From Cercophora sp. LCS_1 (lineage: Eukaryota > Ascomycota > Sordariomycetes > Sordariales > Lasiosphaeriaceae), in contig JAPZLL010000027.1 of NCBI GenBank assembly GCA_036250225.1, positions 186,001 through 250,000 of the forward strand: a stretch of 64,000 nt of DNA. The letters are read 5' to 3'. Positions 21,301-32,901 of the stretch are shown here, in pieces. The translations under genes were made by a program, and so were the position numbers. The first letter of the stretch is position 1. The number at the start of each line of letters is the position of its first letter. The notes beneath the pieces are model-generated. The model saw only the letters and a list, made by a program, of their open reading frames with translations. It made no database searches and had not been told where the DNA came from.

Positions 21301-24300
21301 TGCTTTTCTCTGCCTCTTGCACGGCATGCAAATGGAACCACCGCCTCGTCGCCGTCCGCCCCTCGAGCCGTGCCCCAAAGCCGCCATCTTACCCTGGCCC
21401 TTCGCATCGCACACCGCGCATCGTGCATCGCCTGCCAGATTCGACGAATTCGCTGCAGCGACGTGTCTTGAAGCAAGCAACCAACCCGTTGCAACCAAGA
21501 CGACCAATATGCACTCTTCGGCAAGCCGCCATATTAATGCTCGATGCCGATGGAGACACAGACGAGATGGGCTATTTTTCCAAGGGAGGCCCGCTTACTC
21601 AAGGCTCGCAGCACTTCCGACAGAAGTGGCGTCCTTTGGGTAAAAAGTCCTTGCCCCTCGGGCTCTCCCTGTCCATGTGCCTCTGCCAGCTTCCGATCCC
21701 CAGATTCCTGAGACATCTGCTCCCAACCGATTCGAGCCTGCCAGTCTCCCAGCGGATGGCTGGCCGGGCACGATGCTACCCCTCACCAAACAAGCAGCTA
21801 CCCAACCTCGAGCTGCCATCGTCGGCTGCGTTTTCCCCATCAGCTTCTCGACACTCAACCACACACAGCTCGAGACCCCTGTCGCCATGCTATACCTACC
21901 CCGCTGTCCCGCTACGCTTATCCATGACCCCCTGTCGACAAAAGCGTTATCCATTGGACATCAAAACGCCCCCAGACATTTGGGCGATCTGATTCGTTCC
22001 AGATCGATCGAATCCCTGCAGAGATCACTGAGGTACCTCTTACCCCTGCCCCAGATGATGAAATATCTGATCTTATCGGCGAGGCTCGATAGCTGATGAC
22101 GGGGATCGGTCCCGCACTTGACTACGTGTTGAAAAGCCACGGGAATGACCTTTGAGAATGGCAATTTGGCCGCAAGCACTAGAGGGGCTGGTCAGGCTTG
22201 CTCGCAGAGGCTACAGAATGCCCAGTTATCGCTGCCCTGCTGCTTCGTACAGTAGCTTCTGCGCTGATGTGTTTGATGCTCACGTTACCCCTCCTTAGGT
22301 GCCCCTCCCTGTCTGGGGCCGAGCCTGGAACGCCGGCCGCCTGGCGCCTCTGACGCTACGACCAGTAACATCCCCTGTTTTGGGGGGACGAAGCCACTCG
22401 GAGCACCCACCAGCTTGCCATCCACCATTCGCGACAACCGGACGGGTTGGGGCATGGGCCGCAAAGCTGCACGGCTGCGACAAATTCCGGTGCCGACGGT
22501 CGCGGGTGGTTCAGCACTGCGGTTTATTCCCTGGCTTTCGCGCAAGCGGCCCTGTCCTGGATAATGCCTCTGGAGCCAAGTGGTTCAAATAACCGTCCTT
22601 CGCCCGTTTTCCCCTTGTCAAGCCAGCCACCCACGCTCTCTGCCGATGGCGAGCCCTCGCTCACACCGCATCTTTCCGCGGCTGGTCGGGTTCGGACAAC
22701 ACGGAACTCCTCGGGATTTCGCTGGGGTTGCATGCCACAAGTCGCCGGTCCCCATCGTCGCTTTACCGAAAGGGCCAGCCAGGTCTCCGAACTGCCTCTT
22801 CCATTTATGCCGCCCCCATCTGACCGAGGCAGCACAGTCGCACGGCTGTCTCCTCGTGGTTCTCCCTGCGCCCGGGCTGTAGTATCGTCTCGGGAACGAT
22901 ATATATCTCCCGTAGCGCTCTCGAACCCCGTGCCTCTCTCCACAAGGGGTCTCGTCTCGCCTGGGCTGTTCCTTTGCCACCACCCAACCGTCGTCACCGC
23001 ACCCTTGCAGCAAATAGCGCATCGCCGCCGCTGCTCGGTCCTGGAACTTTGGTCTTCGGTTCCTTCTGCATCATCACGATGATGTGAACAACGCCAAGGG
23101 GCCTAATTACTACGGTCCATGCAGCTATCTTGGTCTTGCCTCATGCCTCCAGGACGGCCTGTTGCCCGGTTTTAATCCAATCCCACCTGCGGCCGGGCAA
23201 ACACACACGTGCGCACAAGGACACTAACCTAGATCCCCGCCCAGATTGACCAGGGAAATGACTGCTCACACTGGTGGTCCTCCCCGATGCTGTAGCTCGT
23301 TATTTTTTTCGCCCTGCCTCCAACACCCCGGGCACGACATGCGTTCCGACATTAATCGGAACAATGGCTCAACCCGGGACTGGAGCACCAGGGGAGGACA
23401 ATTTGAACCAACTCGGCGCCCGAAGGGGTTCAACAGGGCGGCGATCGGAGCTGGTCCTCTCACGGTCCAACCTATCACGAGCACCTTGAGATTGCAGGCC
23501 CCTGATTGGATCCAGCGTCTGATGATGTCGAACTGTCGGACCCTAGCGGCATGCAGTCAACTCTGTGTTCATTGATCTCAATTGTCTGGGGAGTCGGGAA
23601 CTCGCGATATTACGCCAGCATAATATACGTATCCGGGTCAGTGGGCTGAGATCGGTGTCTATGTCTGCGTCAACCCGTCTCATTCGTATGAGGTGTGACA
23701 AGTATCCAGCTCCCGCCACGCACCCGGCAGTTTCTCGATGCATTTTTTTGTGTGCTGTCACGTCTCGAATCCGTTGCGGGTCGCCTTGAGTCCCGAGATG
23801 AGAGCCGCTGTTGACTGCGTCAGTGGATCTTGCCGGTTCAAACACTATGGATCAGTCCGTTCAGTGTGCTCGCTCTTCGCGTTAATACCTTCGCTGGCTG
23901 ATCCCGATGTTGCGTGTTTTCCTCCAAACACTTTCACGGCCCATGACAATCAGACCCTCGTCTTAGAGTCCGCATCAGTCGTCCCTCCGAGAGAAGATTA
24001 GACAGGCTAGTTGGCATCTACTGCGTCCTCCATGCCCAATGGTGTCAAGTACATGCTTTTAGGATTGAAGGATCCTCACATAAATGGCCCGGCTGTATCA
24101 GGCTGCTCCTATCTTGAGGGTGGTGACCGGGCGACCAGCTTCATACGATCATGGCACTGTCCCCTTTGTACCATAATGCTTCATACCTGTGCCCAAAATG
24201 ACCTCGCACTTGAAGATGCTATTAACGTTACTTATCAGCCCATCATAGGCTCCGGTCTTCTGGAAATAGATCCCCTGAGATACGGCAATATACTGCTCCG

Positions 24301-25074
24301 TGTCAACATCTCCATGAAGTGGCGCCCAAAGAACTTACCGCCACTAATGGGTTGTTGAACTTTATAAGCCACTACTATGACCTGCCAAACCGGTCATCAG
24401 AGTGGTCGTTTTCGTGATATGTACATTGGAGCCTCTTTCCTTCCGTTCCTGTCATTGGGGGCTCGTATTCAGGTATCTCCTAGTGTATAGGCACGGGTAT
24501 GGTTTCTACGCCGAACGACCCCAAGGAACCGAAAAAAGACCAGCAGCTTCCACACATTCCCCTACTACTCTTTCACATACACACACTCTCTCTCTCTGGC
24601 CGATCTAGATATCACCGTCCCATCATTCCCTGGAGAGTTTGAGTTGAGAGAATATCTTCCCTTTGACTGCCCATCGTAGAGCATACGAAGTGGATGTAGT
24701 GTGGCTTGCTCGGCTTGGACTTGTCAAAGCCCAGGCGAGAACAAGTGTAAGACTTCTTTGAGTCTAAGCTGAGATATCGTCTTCCCTTTAACCACGCATC
24801 ATTGAGCATATGGAGCGTATGGAGACAGATATTTGCTGCAAGTCTTGATCATCAGGTACGGCCATGGCTTCGGAGGGATCAGTTTCCGCCTCCGAAGCAT
24901 ATGGCTGATAGGCATTCACCGCAAGTCTTGTTCGACAGGTGAGAGGTAAGTTCTCGCTAATGACAACCATTTCACAACTGAAGTTACTCGCTGGCTATAC
25001 CGTCCTACAGATACTTTGCACCACCAGCCGCCGAGTCACGTCCGTGGTGGTGTTTAACACCGGTCTCATGCCCC
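18396..25074. other. 6.7-kb gene-poor stretch
   Basis: Reading both strands I find no frame with a recognisable domain, a convincing exon-intron pattern or consistent codon bias. The longest frames (21300-21992 plus, 22447-23082 plus, 19686-20201 minus) overlap frames of similar length on the other strand and look like chance. The part nearest 18.4 kb should hold the promoter and 5' UTR of the RING gene. Short diverged direct repeats lie at 24.6-24.95 kb. Confidence 0.45.
24630..24945. repeat. short diverged direct repeats
   Basis: Two diverged copies about 125 bp apart share the core atcttccctttgactgccc (near 24654) versus atcgtcttccctttaaccac (near 24776), each followed by catcgtagagcatacg or catcattgagcatatg. 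A second pair, about 92 bp apart, shares gcaagtcttg followed by caggt (24837 and 24930). They do not give a continuous reading frame. Confidence 0.5.
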
Positions 25075-26287
25075 TCAGCAAGTGTCAGGACCTTGATCTT
25101 TTCCGGATGGCGATGGCGGGGCAGAATTCCTTCTTGTCTTACTGTTATGCCGCGGCCACAGCTTCCCATTTCTTGATACCATGGGCGATTCGGAATCCTC
25201 ACTCTCCTCAGAACTCTCGCCATTGTCCTCGACGTCGGCGTCGCCAGTCGGTGGTTCAACACGACGCTTAGTCCTTTTCCGAGTTTCGAAGGGCGCCTCG
25301 TCGCCTCGTTCAGTTTCGGTTTTGGGTATGACTGGAGGAACTGGTGCTGGGTTTGGCTGCGCGGGGTCATCTTCGCTGGAGCTATCATCTGGGCTCTCTT
25401 CACTGAGGCTGCGTTTGTTAGTTCTTCTATTCCATGCCATGTTGAATCCAGGGTCAAGATCGGTCATGGGCGGAGAATCCGGTGGGTCGCCCGGTGCGTT
25501 ATGGTCGCTCTCGGGTTCCGACATGGGCGCCTCCCTGGCAACTTGTTGTGGCTGAGAAGGTGGAGGCTCTTCACGTCTTCGGGGTTCAGCCCAGTCATCG
25601 AGCTTGGCATGGCCCGCGTTGTGGTCTTCGTCCGTACTCTCTTCATCCCCGCTGTATGTCAAGGGAGGAGGAGAACCCACCTCGCTGCCCGTCGGTTCTT
25701 CTTTGCCAGAGTGATTCGCCTCGGTATCATCACCCCACCCATTGGCCCCTGGATGCTCCTCGATGCTCTCCATTGCCTGTTCCTGTCTTTCGGCAACCCG
25801 GTCCTCCGACACAGTAGTATCACCGGATTCATCGACCCCTGTATCTTTCGCGGTGCTCTCCATCGCCTGTTCCTGTCTGTTGGCAAACGGGCCCTCCGAC
25901 GAAGAAGCATCACCGGACTCATCCTCATCACTGTCCTTGTCATTGTCGCTGTCCCTGCACCCGTCTTGGCCCAGCGCCAAGTAGACAATATCTCGAATGT
26001 CACCTCCCTAAGGCTTACTGCCGCCGTGCGGCTCCTGCGTCGAGCCGTCATCGTATTGAACCGCTGTTGCGGGTACCTTGAGGCACGTCTTGAGGCAATC
26101 GGACCCTTGAGAGGCCTCTAGATGTTGTCAGCAGATGGCAATCAGACAATAGATTGCGAATAAAAGCGCTGAAGGGGACAGCGGAGAACCCACCCTGGCA
26201 GATCTGCAAGCACCGGAACAACTCTGACGCCTTTTCGCGAACTAACTTCTCGCCTTCGCTCAGCGTGGCTTGGATGTTTCGCGGCAT
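25075..26287 (-). CDS. acidic protein with two 30-residue tandem repeats; N-terminal helices like fungal N-terminal domains
   Basis: There are three exons: 26287-26194, 26117-26077 and 25980-side exon 26007-25075. Intron 1 (76 bp) has GTGGGT, a TGCTGAC branch point and CTAG. Intron 2 (69 bp) has GTACCC and TTAG and is less certain. The product is 355 aa. The short N-terminal helical part (LVREKASELFRCLQICQ joined to EASQGSDCLKTCLK, then GGDIRDIVYLALGQDG) has the Cys/Leu spacing seen in late helices of fungal NLR-type N-terminal domains, but it is only a fragment. From residue 60 on the protein is Asp/Glu/Ser/Pro-rich and disordered, with two 30-residue repeats (74-103 and 104-133, each containing RQEQAMES). 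Near the C-terminus a basic patch (ETRKRTKRRVE) could be a nuclear signal. Function unknown. The splice pattern and reading-frame closure argue for a real gene. Confidence 0.65.
25744..25923 (-). repeat. two tandem 90-bp coding repeats
   Basis: Two adjacent 90-bp units within exon 3 of the acidic protein gene share the segment gctctccat(c/t)gcctgttcctgtct, starting at 25765 and 25855. They encode 30-residue units DESGD...RQEQAMES. The exact multiple of three keeps the frame. Confidence 0.85.
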
Positions 26288-26800
26288 CGTCGATGATTCT
26301 GACCGGCTCGGTGGGCGGTCGGTCGGTCGTTCAATGAAAGCGGCGCGGAAAGATAACGACTGTCGACGAGAGACGAATGCCGATATGTACGGGTATGCCG
26401 GTGATGCTGTTTTGATGGATGCTCAAGCAAGCCGACGACGAGTGGATGAGGGTGGGCTTTCCAGGCAACAGGAAGGTCAAAGTGCTCAGTTCTCCCGCCA
26501 TGAGCAAGAGTGCTTCCTTCCGAAATACATATATCAACGAGACCAAGAGCAAGAGCAAGTGCGAAACGGCATCTATTTTGGGTCGCGATACCGAGGATAG
26601 TGAAAGCGCTCGTTAACAAAGTCGGATATCCCTAGTTCTGCGTCCCACAAACCGCATACCAAGGGGGCGCGTAGCCCCTGATCTCATCAATATTCCCACC
26701 ATCATACCACAGCGCCGAACCTATGACATAGCGGTACTTCGAAGATCAACCACGAAACATCTGACCCAATGTTACAGGTAGTGATAACAACAGTCTGGTC
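26288..26800. other. intergenic between the acidic-protein gene and apc2
   Basis: This 513-bp stretch holds the promoter of the acidic-protein gene and the apc2 3' flank, both on the minus strand. No other feature is supported; a 119-codon minus frame starting at 26619 has no recognisable content. Confidence 0.5.
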
Positions 26801-29800
26801 TCACTTCTTGACCAGCTTATACTTGCCACCAATGACCTGGATCTCGCCAGTCGCCGCCTTTTCGGCCAAAAACTGCTGTAGCTCCTCCTTGCTCCACGGG
26901 AACCCATCCGGCGAGAGCACCTTCATCATCATTATCATCTGGGTGATGGGCATGCTGACTTTCGAGTTCGTCAACATGCCCTGTATGTACTGCCAGTACA
27001 TGGCTCTCCGCTCCACCTCCTTGCTGCTTAACCCTGCTTTGGCGTCGGGTTTCCGCGCCGCTCCCCCTTCTTCCTCTCCTTTGGCCCCCTCGCCCTCCTT
27101 GCTGGTCAACGACTCAATGACAGCGTAGGCCCCCTGCGAAGTCTTTCTCAACACCCCTTTGCTGGCCCAAAAGTTCAGGGCTTCGGCGATATAATCCTCG
27201 TCCATCTGGAGCTGTTCATAGAGCTCATCCGCCGTCCTCTTCACTGTCTTCCCGTCACCGTCTCCCTGGAAGGCGTAGATGACTGTCGCCTGTACTGTGC
27301 TGCAGTCAACCGTGACCGTCCTGTCATCAAGTTCCAGTTCGACCCGGGCCTGGCCAAGCTGGTTCAGCCAAGTAAGCTTTCTCTTAGACTTCAGCTCCTC
27401 GTATCCCCGCTCGTACCATTCTTGGTACTCCACAACTGGTGCGGGCAGCAAGAAATGCTCCCTTTCCAGATCTGGCCAGAACAGTCTTGACAATATCCTT
27501 GCGTGGTATTCGTCCTGGGCTTCCTCCTCCTGCCCTTTCCTTGCCGCTGGCGTCCGCACCAGCGTTTCCGCGGCCGTCCCGGCTCTGGCTCTCAATATGG
27601 TTGCGTCGACCTTCTTCGAGTCCTGAACGTCTCGGATCATGACGTCGCAATTCTGCAGGGCCGCCTCGCCGAATCGTCGCTTTAGCAAGTCGAGGACGCG
27701 CAACTCCTGGTCGAGCTTCGTTGGCTCACCCAGCAAACGACCAGCGACAACCGACGAAAACTCTTTGATAAAGACATCTTCGCTACCAAGTGCTGATATG
27801 AGGGTGCCGATGACGTCCTCGCTTTTCGGACGCTTGTAGTTGGCACCGGCGTCAACGGGGTCGGGTACCCACGTCATGTCATTCCAATCGAGCTCTTCTT
27901 CTTCGGGTGCGGCGCGGCGAGCTTGAGAAGGGTCATTAAGGAGGAGGGCGAGTTCGACGAGTTTGTCGGAGGATCCGAGGCTCGATATATCGGTTGTGGT
28001 TGTGTCGACGGCAGGGTCGGGGGTGCTATCTCGTCGAGTTCTTGCCGGCACCGCGGAGGGAGTAATAGTAGGCCTCGCAGGCACAGCAGGTGTCATAAAG
28101 GGGCCCGCGCCAGGCTTGGGAGTTTTAGGGCGTCTTTCCTGGTGCCGACGCTTCGCCGTCTCTTTGACCTTACGAGCCACCTCGATCTCATCGGGACTGG
28201 CAAGCAGACCGGTGACGACGACGCGGATGGCATCCTCGCGTTGACAAAGATAGAGTTGTAAGTCGGGCTCGATGTGTCCTAGCAATACCTTGCTGTTGTC
28301 GAGGGCGTGAAGAGTGCGAATAATGGAGATGTAGGTGCGCAAGATTTCGAGCGTACTACAGCCGGGGTGTAGCAAGCGTTTTTTAAGAACGCGCGAGAAG
28401 CTCTCCGTCAACTCTAAACGGCGGTCCGTGGTGTTGATGGTAGCGCGCAGGTCGTCAAGTGCACTGCGGGACGACGGCCATGCCATGATAATATCGAACA
28501 ACTCACTGGTACGCAAAGCCGCAAGACGAGCGAGAGCGAGAGACTGGTACGTCTTGACGTCATCCAAGCTTACAGCCTCAGACGGAGAGTCCGAGGAAAC
28601 GCGGGACAAGACCTCAAAGCTCAGCCGAGCAAAGTGGTTCTCGACCCAATCTTCGAGCGAAGCAATACAAGGCGAGGATGATGACGGGACAGAAGACCTG
28701 GAAATCGTATTCGCAACATCTGGGAAGCCATGTAGCTCGGAAGGGGAGGCAGCCCAGACGTTGGCGTACGCCCCAGTCACAAACTTGGACATCATAGACT
28801 CCATGATCTCAGCGAACAAGAGCTGAAAGCGTTCCCCCGCTAGCCCAACGCTGTGTAGTTGCTCGACGAGCTCGTGCAGGCGTTGCCTTGCAGCAAGAGG
28901 TCGTAAATCATCGTTAGTGGGTAGTGCTGGTCTGCCCGACCGAGCAGAACTCGGCTTCTCGTCGTCTACAGCCGGTATTCCAAGGATAGTGCTTGTAAGG
29001 CGGACCAGGACAACTCTGATGGCGCCCATCAGCCGAGAAGACGCTGAATTGCCGATGAGAGCATGAATGTCTCGTCGGAACCGCGTGGCAAGATCCTCTG
29101 CCTCGGCCGCGGCTTTCTCAGACCCGCTGCCATCTGCGAGCCGCCCAAACCCTCGTGCCAGCATTCCCAGACCGTAGAAGTAGAGACGCAAGGCAGCCTC
29201 GAGGGTACGTATGCTGCTCATCACCATCACCATGTGCTGTTGGTAATGGTTGCTCTCTCTCCTCTCTCCGGGCGTCTTCCCTCTTGCCGCCCCATAGTCA
29301 CCAACCTCGCTCCCCGGCTGGACAGGATCTTCATCCACGCAGCCGGATAAGAGGGGTATTACATGCTGGGCAAAGTGAGCGCGGACCTGCTGGGCGTGCC
29401 AGGCGACTACATCCTCCGTGTGAGTGGCTCGCGGCAGGAGGGTTGAGGCATGCACGAGCAAAGTCAAGGCTTCGTAGAAGTCATGCTCCGAGCTAGTGAC
29501 CTGTTGGGAGGCCGGCTGCAGCTGCGAGTCCGGCGGGAGGGTGCCGAACGAGTCGTCTGCCGTAGCTGAGGCAGGAAGGGCAATGCGAGCGGTTACTACA
29601 TGCCATGCACGGTCGTACGTGACTTGATCGTTGCCTGCCGTTGCGAGGGACGGGAAGAGTGGCTGTGGTAGATGCACGCCCGATTGCGAAGGGGCCGGGA
29701 TGGTGCTCTCCGAGGACGAAAACGACGCAAATGTCGCTGCCGTGGTGGAGGGGGCGTGCGGGTGGCCGTGTCCCTGAGCTGCCGGCTGCGAGAAAAGGGG

Positions 29801-30001
29801 CCCTGAGAGAGGACGGCGCTCGCTAGCGAGCTCAGAGGCACGCACGGCGCTAGATGCGGGACCGCCAAAAGCCTGGCCCTGGTCGGGAAACCGGATGCAT
29901 GGTGTTGACTGCGGGGTGGGCTGCGAGACTTCGGTCTGGAAGACTGACTGGAAGACTCGACGGCGGTGTCGATTCCACGGGGTCGCTACGGCGGTCGACA
30001 T
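26801..30001 (-). CDS. apc2: anaphase-promoting complex subunit 2 (cullin-like scaffold)
   Basis: Apc2 is the cullin-family scaffold of the APC/C; with Apc11 it forms the catalytic core that ubiquitinates securin and cyclins in mitosis. The gene is a single exon of 1066 aa from the ATG at 30001 (MSTAVATPWNRHRRRVFQSV), preferred to an upstream in-frame ATG at 30037 because this matches a plausible basic start. The cullin homology region is visible in the C-terminal third: KSEDVIGTLISALGSEDVFIKEFSSVVAGRLL, LLKRRFGEAALQNCDVMIRDV, then LTWLNQLGQARVELEL and CSTVQATVIYAFQ. The protein ends with the winged-helix APC2 domain (WQYIQGMLTNSKVSMPITQ to IQVIGGKYKLVKK). The N-terminal 150 residues are low-complexity, and an internal insertion near residues 640-720 is Ala/Pro/Thr-rich. 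Slightly longer than yeast and animal Apc2 because of these parts. Confidence 0.94.
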   Translation of the reverse strand: MSTAVATPWNRHRRRVFQSVFQTEVSQPTPQSTPCIRFPDQGQAFGGPASSAVRASELASERRPLSGPLFSQPAAQGHGHPHAPSTTAATFASFSSSESTIPAPSQSGVHLPQPLFPSLATAGNDQVTYDRAWHVVTARIALPASATADDSFGTLPPDSQLQPASQQVTSSEHDFYEALTLLVHASTLLPRATHTEDVVAWHAQQVRAHFAQHVIPLLSGCVDEDPVQPGSEVGDYGAARGKTPGERRESNHYQQHMVMVMSSIRTLEAALRLYFYGLGMLARGFGRLADGSGSEKAAAEAEDLATRFRRDIHALIGNSASSRLMGAIRVVLVRLTSTILGIPAVDDEKPSSARSGRPALPTNDDLRPLAARQRLHELVEQLHSVGLAGERFQLLFAEIMESMMSKFVTGAYANVWAASPSELHGFPDVANTISRSSVPSSSSPCIASLEDWVENHFARLSFEVLSRVSSDSPSEAVSLDDVKTYQSLALARLAALRTSELFDIIMAWPSSRSALDDLRATINTTDRRLELTESFSRVLKKRLLHPGCSTLEILRTYISIIRTLHALDNSKVLLGHIEPDLQLYLCQREDAIRVVVTGLLASPDEIEVARKVKETAKRRHQERRPKTPKPGAGPFMTPAVPARPTITPSAVPARTRRDSTPDPAVDTTTTDISSLGSSDKLVELALLLNDPSQARRAAPEEEELDWNDMTWVPDPVDAGANYKRPKSEDVIGTLISALGSEDVFIKEFSSVVAGRLLGEPTKLDQELRVLDLLKRRFGEAALQNCDVMIRDVQDSKKVDATILRARAGTAAETLVRTPAARKGQEEEAQDEYHARILSRLFWPDLEREHFLLPAPVVEYQEWYERGYEELKSKRKLTWLNQLGQARVELELDDRTVTVDCSTVQATVIYAFQGDGDGKTVKRTADELYEQLQMDEDYIAEALNFWASKGVLRKTSQGAYAVIESLTSKEGEGAKGEEEGGAARKPDAKAGLSSKEVERRAMYWQYIQGMLTNSKVSMPITQMIMMMKVLSPDGFPWSKEELQQFLAEKAATGEIQVIGGKYKLVKK

Positions 30002-32640
30002 CGTCACCTGGCGTGGATGGCAGGAGTTGTCGCCCACTCCAACCTGGAAAGTGCCAATGGGGTGGACCTAAGGCCAGCCCGTGACCTCCCACACTCGGCT
30101 GCCGGGGCGTGAGAGGTCCCAACAGGGTAGCACAGGCGTCAAGATGCAGGCGACAGCAAGTTGACAAGCTGCCAACACGCTTCCGTTCGTTGCGGTGAGG
30201 GCCGGGGAGACACAGGCCGGGATGAGAGCTGAGTCAGTGAATCAGCCCGATCTTGCCATGTGCAGGCCGGGGTGGTTGAGATAGTGGCTGGCGGCTCTGT
30301 GATAGTTGGGAAAGGTGAGCTGCTGGGCGGCGCCGGCGATTGGACTGGTGTTTGTGTTTCAGAATGTGCTGCTTCTCGAAGCCTCGCGTGGGTTGCCGTC
30401 TGGAGGCTGGAGCCTCTGGCTCATTTGGCTGATCTAAGCGCGATGCCTGGGGTGCTCAAGGCGGCAGGTTTTCGATCTGCAGGTCGCGTCCGACATGGCC
30501 TAGGCCGGCAGGCGTTGCGTGGGCTGCTCCTGCTGGATTGGCGTCGATAGGACGGTCTGTTGGTGGGTGGATGCTTGGTTGTTGTTTCCCTCTCCAATGG
30601 AACCCCAAATGCAATGAGGTGGGTGTTTGTATCTGCGAAAAACACGCCCCACCGGCCCGCTAAGCGCCCAGTGCAAACGGGCGTGGCCTTGAACCTCACC
30701 CCTTGCAGATCGGCCGATAAACGCGGCCTTGACACTTGTGCAACTGAACGCGCTTGTTGCCTGGCCACGCCCCAACTTCGAAACTTACGCGCGCTTATGG
30801 GAAGCTTCGGTAAAGTCCCAACGTCAAATGCACTCCTCCAGAAATTCCAGAATCCTTCCGCATCCCCACGCCCATGGTCCTGGCTTCTCATGCGGCCGCC
30901 TCTGCCACCGACGCTTCGCGTTGGATCGGGTTCGCCCATCGACAAACAAGACCTCGATGGCCTACCGCTTTTCAATTACGACGCCTGCAATATTGATTCC
31001 TTTCGACTCGAACCCATGGCAGCGTCGCAACGCGCTCTCGTCGGATCCGCAAAGGCACTGTATTCCAGCGCTAATCCACGCTCCAACACCATCCAAAGCC
31101 GCCACACCCCACCTGCTCCTGACACCCAACCCCTGGACGACGAGGTATTTGAAATCTTTAGCAACCCGCTCCAAAGCGGCTTATGAATTATTCAATAATC
31201 GGGAATCAGGACAAGCTGGGATCTGGACCCCAGCTCTGGTCAACGCTTTGCCGCCCTTTTCCCTCTTCCAAGTCTCCTGGCTGGGTGGCTTTTCCTGCAG
31301 CCAACACGTTGTTGCAAGCCGCTGGAACCCCAACGCTGAATGCACTGGGTTTGAGCACAAGCCCCTAAAGCTCAGTTTGAGCTGTGGCTGGCGTCTCCCA
31401 CTGTCTGTGCTTGTCATGAGCCGGCATTGTCTTGACGGCTTCCGTCTGCCGTTGTCGTCGGAACCTGCCTTCCTTTTCCAGTGACCGAAGTGTCGCGTCG
31501 CTGGGGACACTCTCTGGTCAGCCTTGTCTAAAGAACGCGCCGCAACCCCTTTGCGGGTGCTCGGCCCATCCCAGTCTCATTCTCGGCTCGTCTCACGGTG
31601 GTATTGGGCTTTGCACTCGTACTTCTATCACGTCGCCCTTTTAAGGGGCTTTTCCGAGCATTCTCTCCTGGTAGTCTGGATATTCTGCGCGCGCCGCCAA
31701 GCGAAACCTTCAAGGTTCTCAGGACCACAGCAATGAGGCGCGGAAGGATCGTGTGCTGCTGCGGGATAATCCGCCCCGGGAGAGTTTCATCCATATCTTG
31801 CCGTTTGCGCTGGGATGTCAATATCCTGCTAATACGTTGTGACTAGGACTCGGAAGCCGCACAGGGCCCAGCCTCTATATTACCGGGGTCTGTTGGTTCT
31901 GGGTGCGAAAATGAGCCTGCCGTCACGGTGCATATTGCAATCGCCATTTGCTACTGCTCTCCACCATGTGCGAATTGCCGATGGCCGTCTCAGTTGGAGT
32001 GATGGGTGGCCAACTGGCCGCATCTTGACAAGACCAGGGTGATCAAGCTCAGAAGCTCGCCGGCGCGGGATGGATCTGTCCCCGGCTCAAAGGCGGAACA
32101 AGGCCGAACAAGATGATTCCGTGGACGCCGTATGCGCGCGTTGAGAAGCCACTTGATCCTTTCTGGCCCAACGGCTATCTCGGTTGCTACATACTACCTA
32201 TCGGTTTCATCGGAATGGCGAACCCAGCCAGCCGCGAGAGAACATTTGACCCTGGCTCTCCAAGAGTACATGGTCATTCATGGTAGGTCATGGACACGGA
32301 TCGCTCCAGCTATGCCTACTGTCAGATATCTTGATGGCTACACTACGGCGAGGAAGAACACGGAAGGGACTCTCCCAGAAGCAAATGGCAGAGCCTTTTC
32401 GAGCACCAGCGCTCTGCCGGCCTGCTAGGATACCCGCACACGGGGTGAAAAAGGCGGAGATCGCTGGAGATTGAGTGGCGACAGCGCTGCTGTGCGGCAC
32501 AGTCGAAGACTGGACTCATTCGTTTCTTCCACACACCCCTTCCACCCCCAACGTCTTCTGTGCCTCACATCGACATAATGTCGCACTACCACTCCCTCAT
32601 ACGATGTTCGTCAAGCTTCGATTGGCGCAAAGCGCCCGTT

Positions 32641-32901
32641 TCATAAAGTGGTAGGTTTGACGCAAGTGGCACATTCCGAGATGTCACAAGTTATGAAAAT
32701 GACGTCTCCGATTTTTTTGGGCCTTTGCTTTGCTTGCTTGCTTGCTTGCGTTGCGCTGTGCCCCCCACCAGCGCCTTTCTCGCAACTCGGTGCCGATGTC
32801 CCGCACCCGACCCCGGTTGACTTGACCGCAGCTTCCGCACCAAGCAACAACAGCGGCAGCGGTAAAAAGGCGGAGAGGGAGTTTGACCTTGGCTTCTTCA
32901 T
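32641..32901 (-). CDS. possible small secreted cysteine-containing protein (weak)
   Basis: An 86-codon frame begins MKKPRSNSLSAFLPLPLLLL and continues GAEAAV, which fits a signal peptide with a basic n-region, a Leu-rich core and small residues at the cleavage site. The remaining 60 residues contain five Cys. Against it, part of the frame is made by the GCTT microsatellite, the Cys number is odd, and no intron or homology supports it. It sits alone in a gene-poor region. Confidence 0.15.
   Translation of the reverse strand: MKKPRSNSLSAFLPLPLLLLGAEAAVKSTGVGCGTSAPSCEKGAGGGHSATQASKQAKQRPKKIGDVIFITCDISECATCVKPTTL
32729..32749. repeat. (GCTT)n microsatellite
   Basis: About five imperfect copies of the tetranucleotide gctt are seen in tandem. 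Confidence 0.85.

Noticed and set aside
24011..24358. 115-codon plus-strand frame with protein-like composition
   Set aside because: No ATG at the start, no domain, and no splice partners on either side; kept only as a weak possibility.
30729..31484. 251-codon plus-strand frame upstream of apc2
   Set aside because: It overlaps a 208-codon frame on the same strand in another phase; no domain, no codon bias that separates them.
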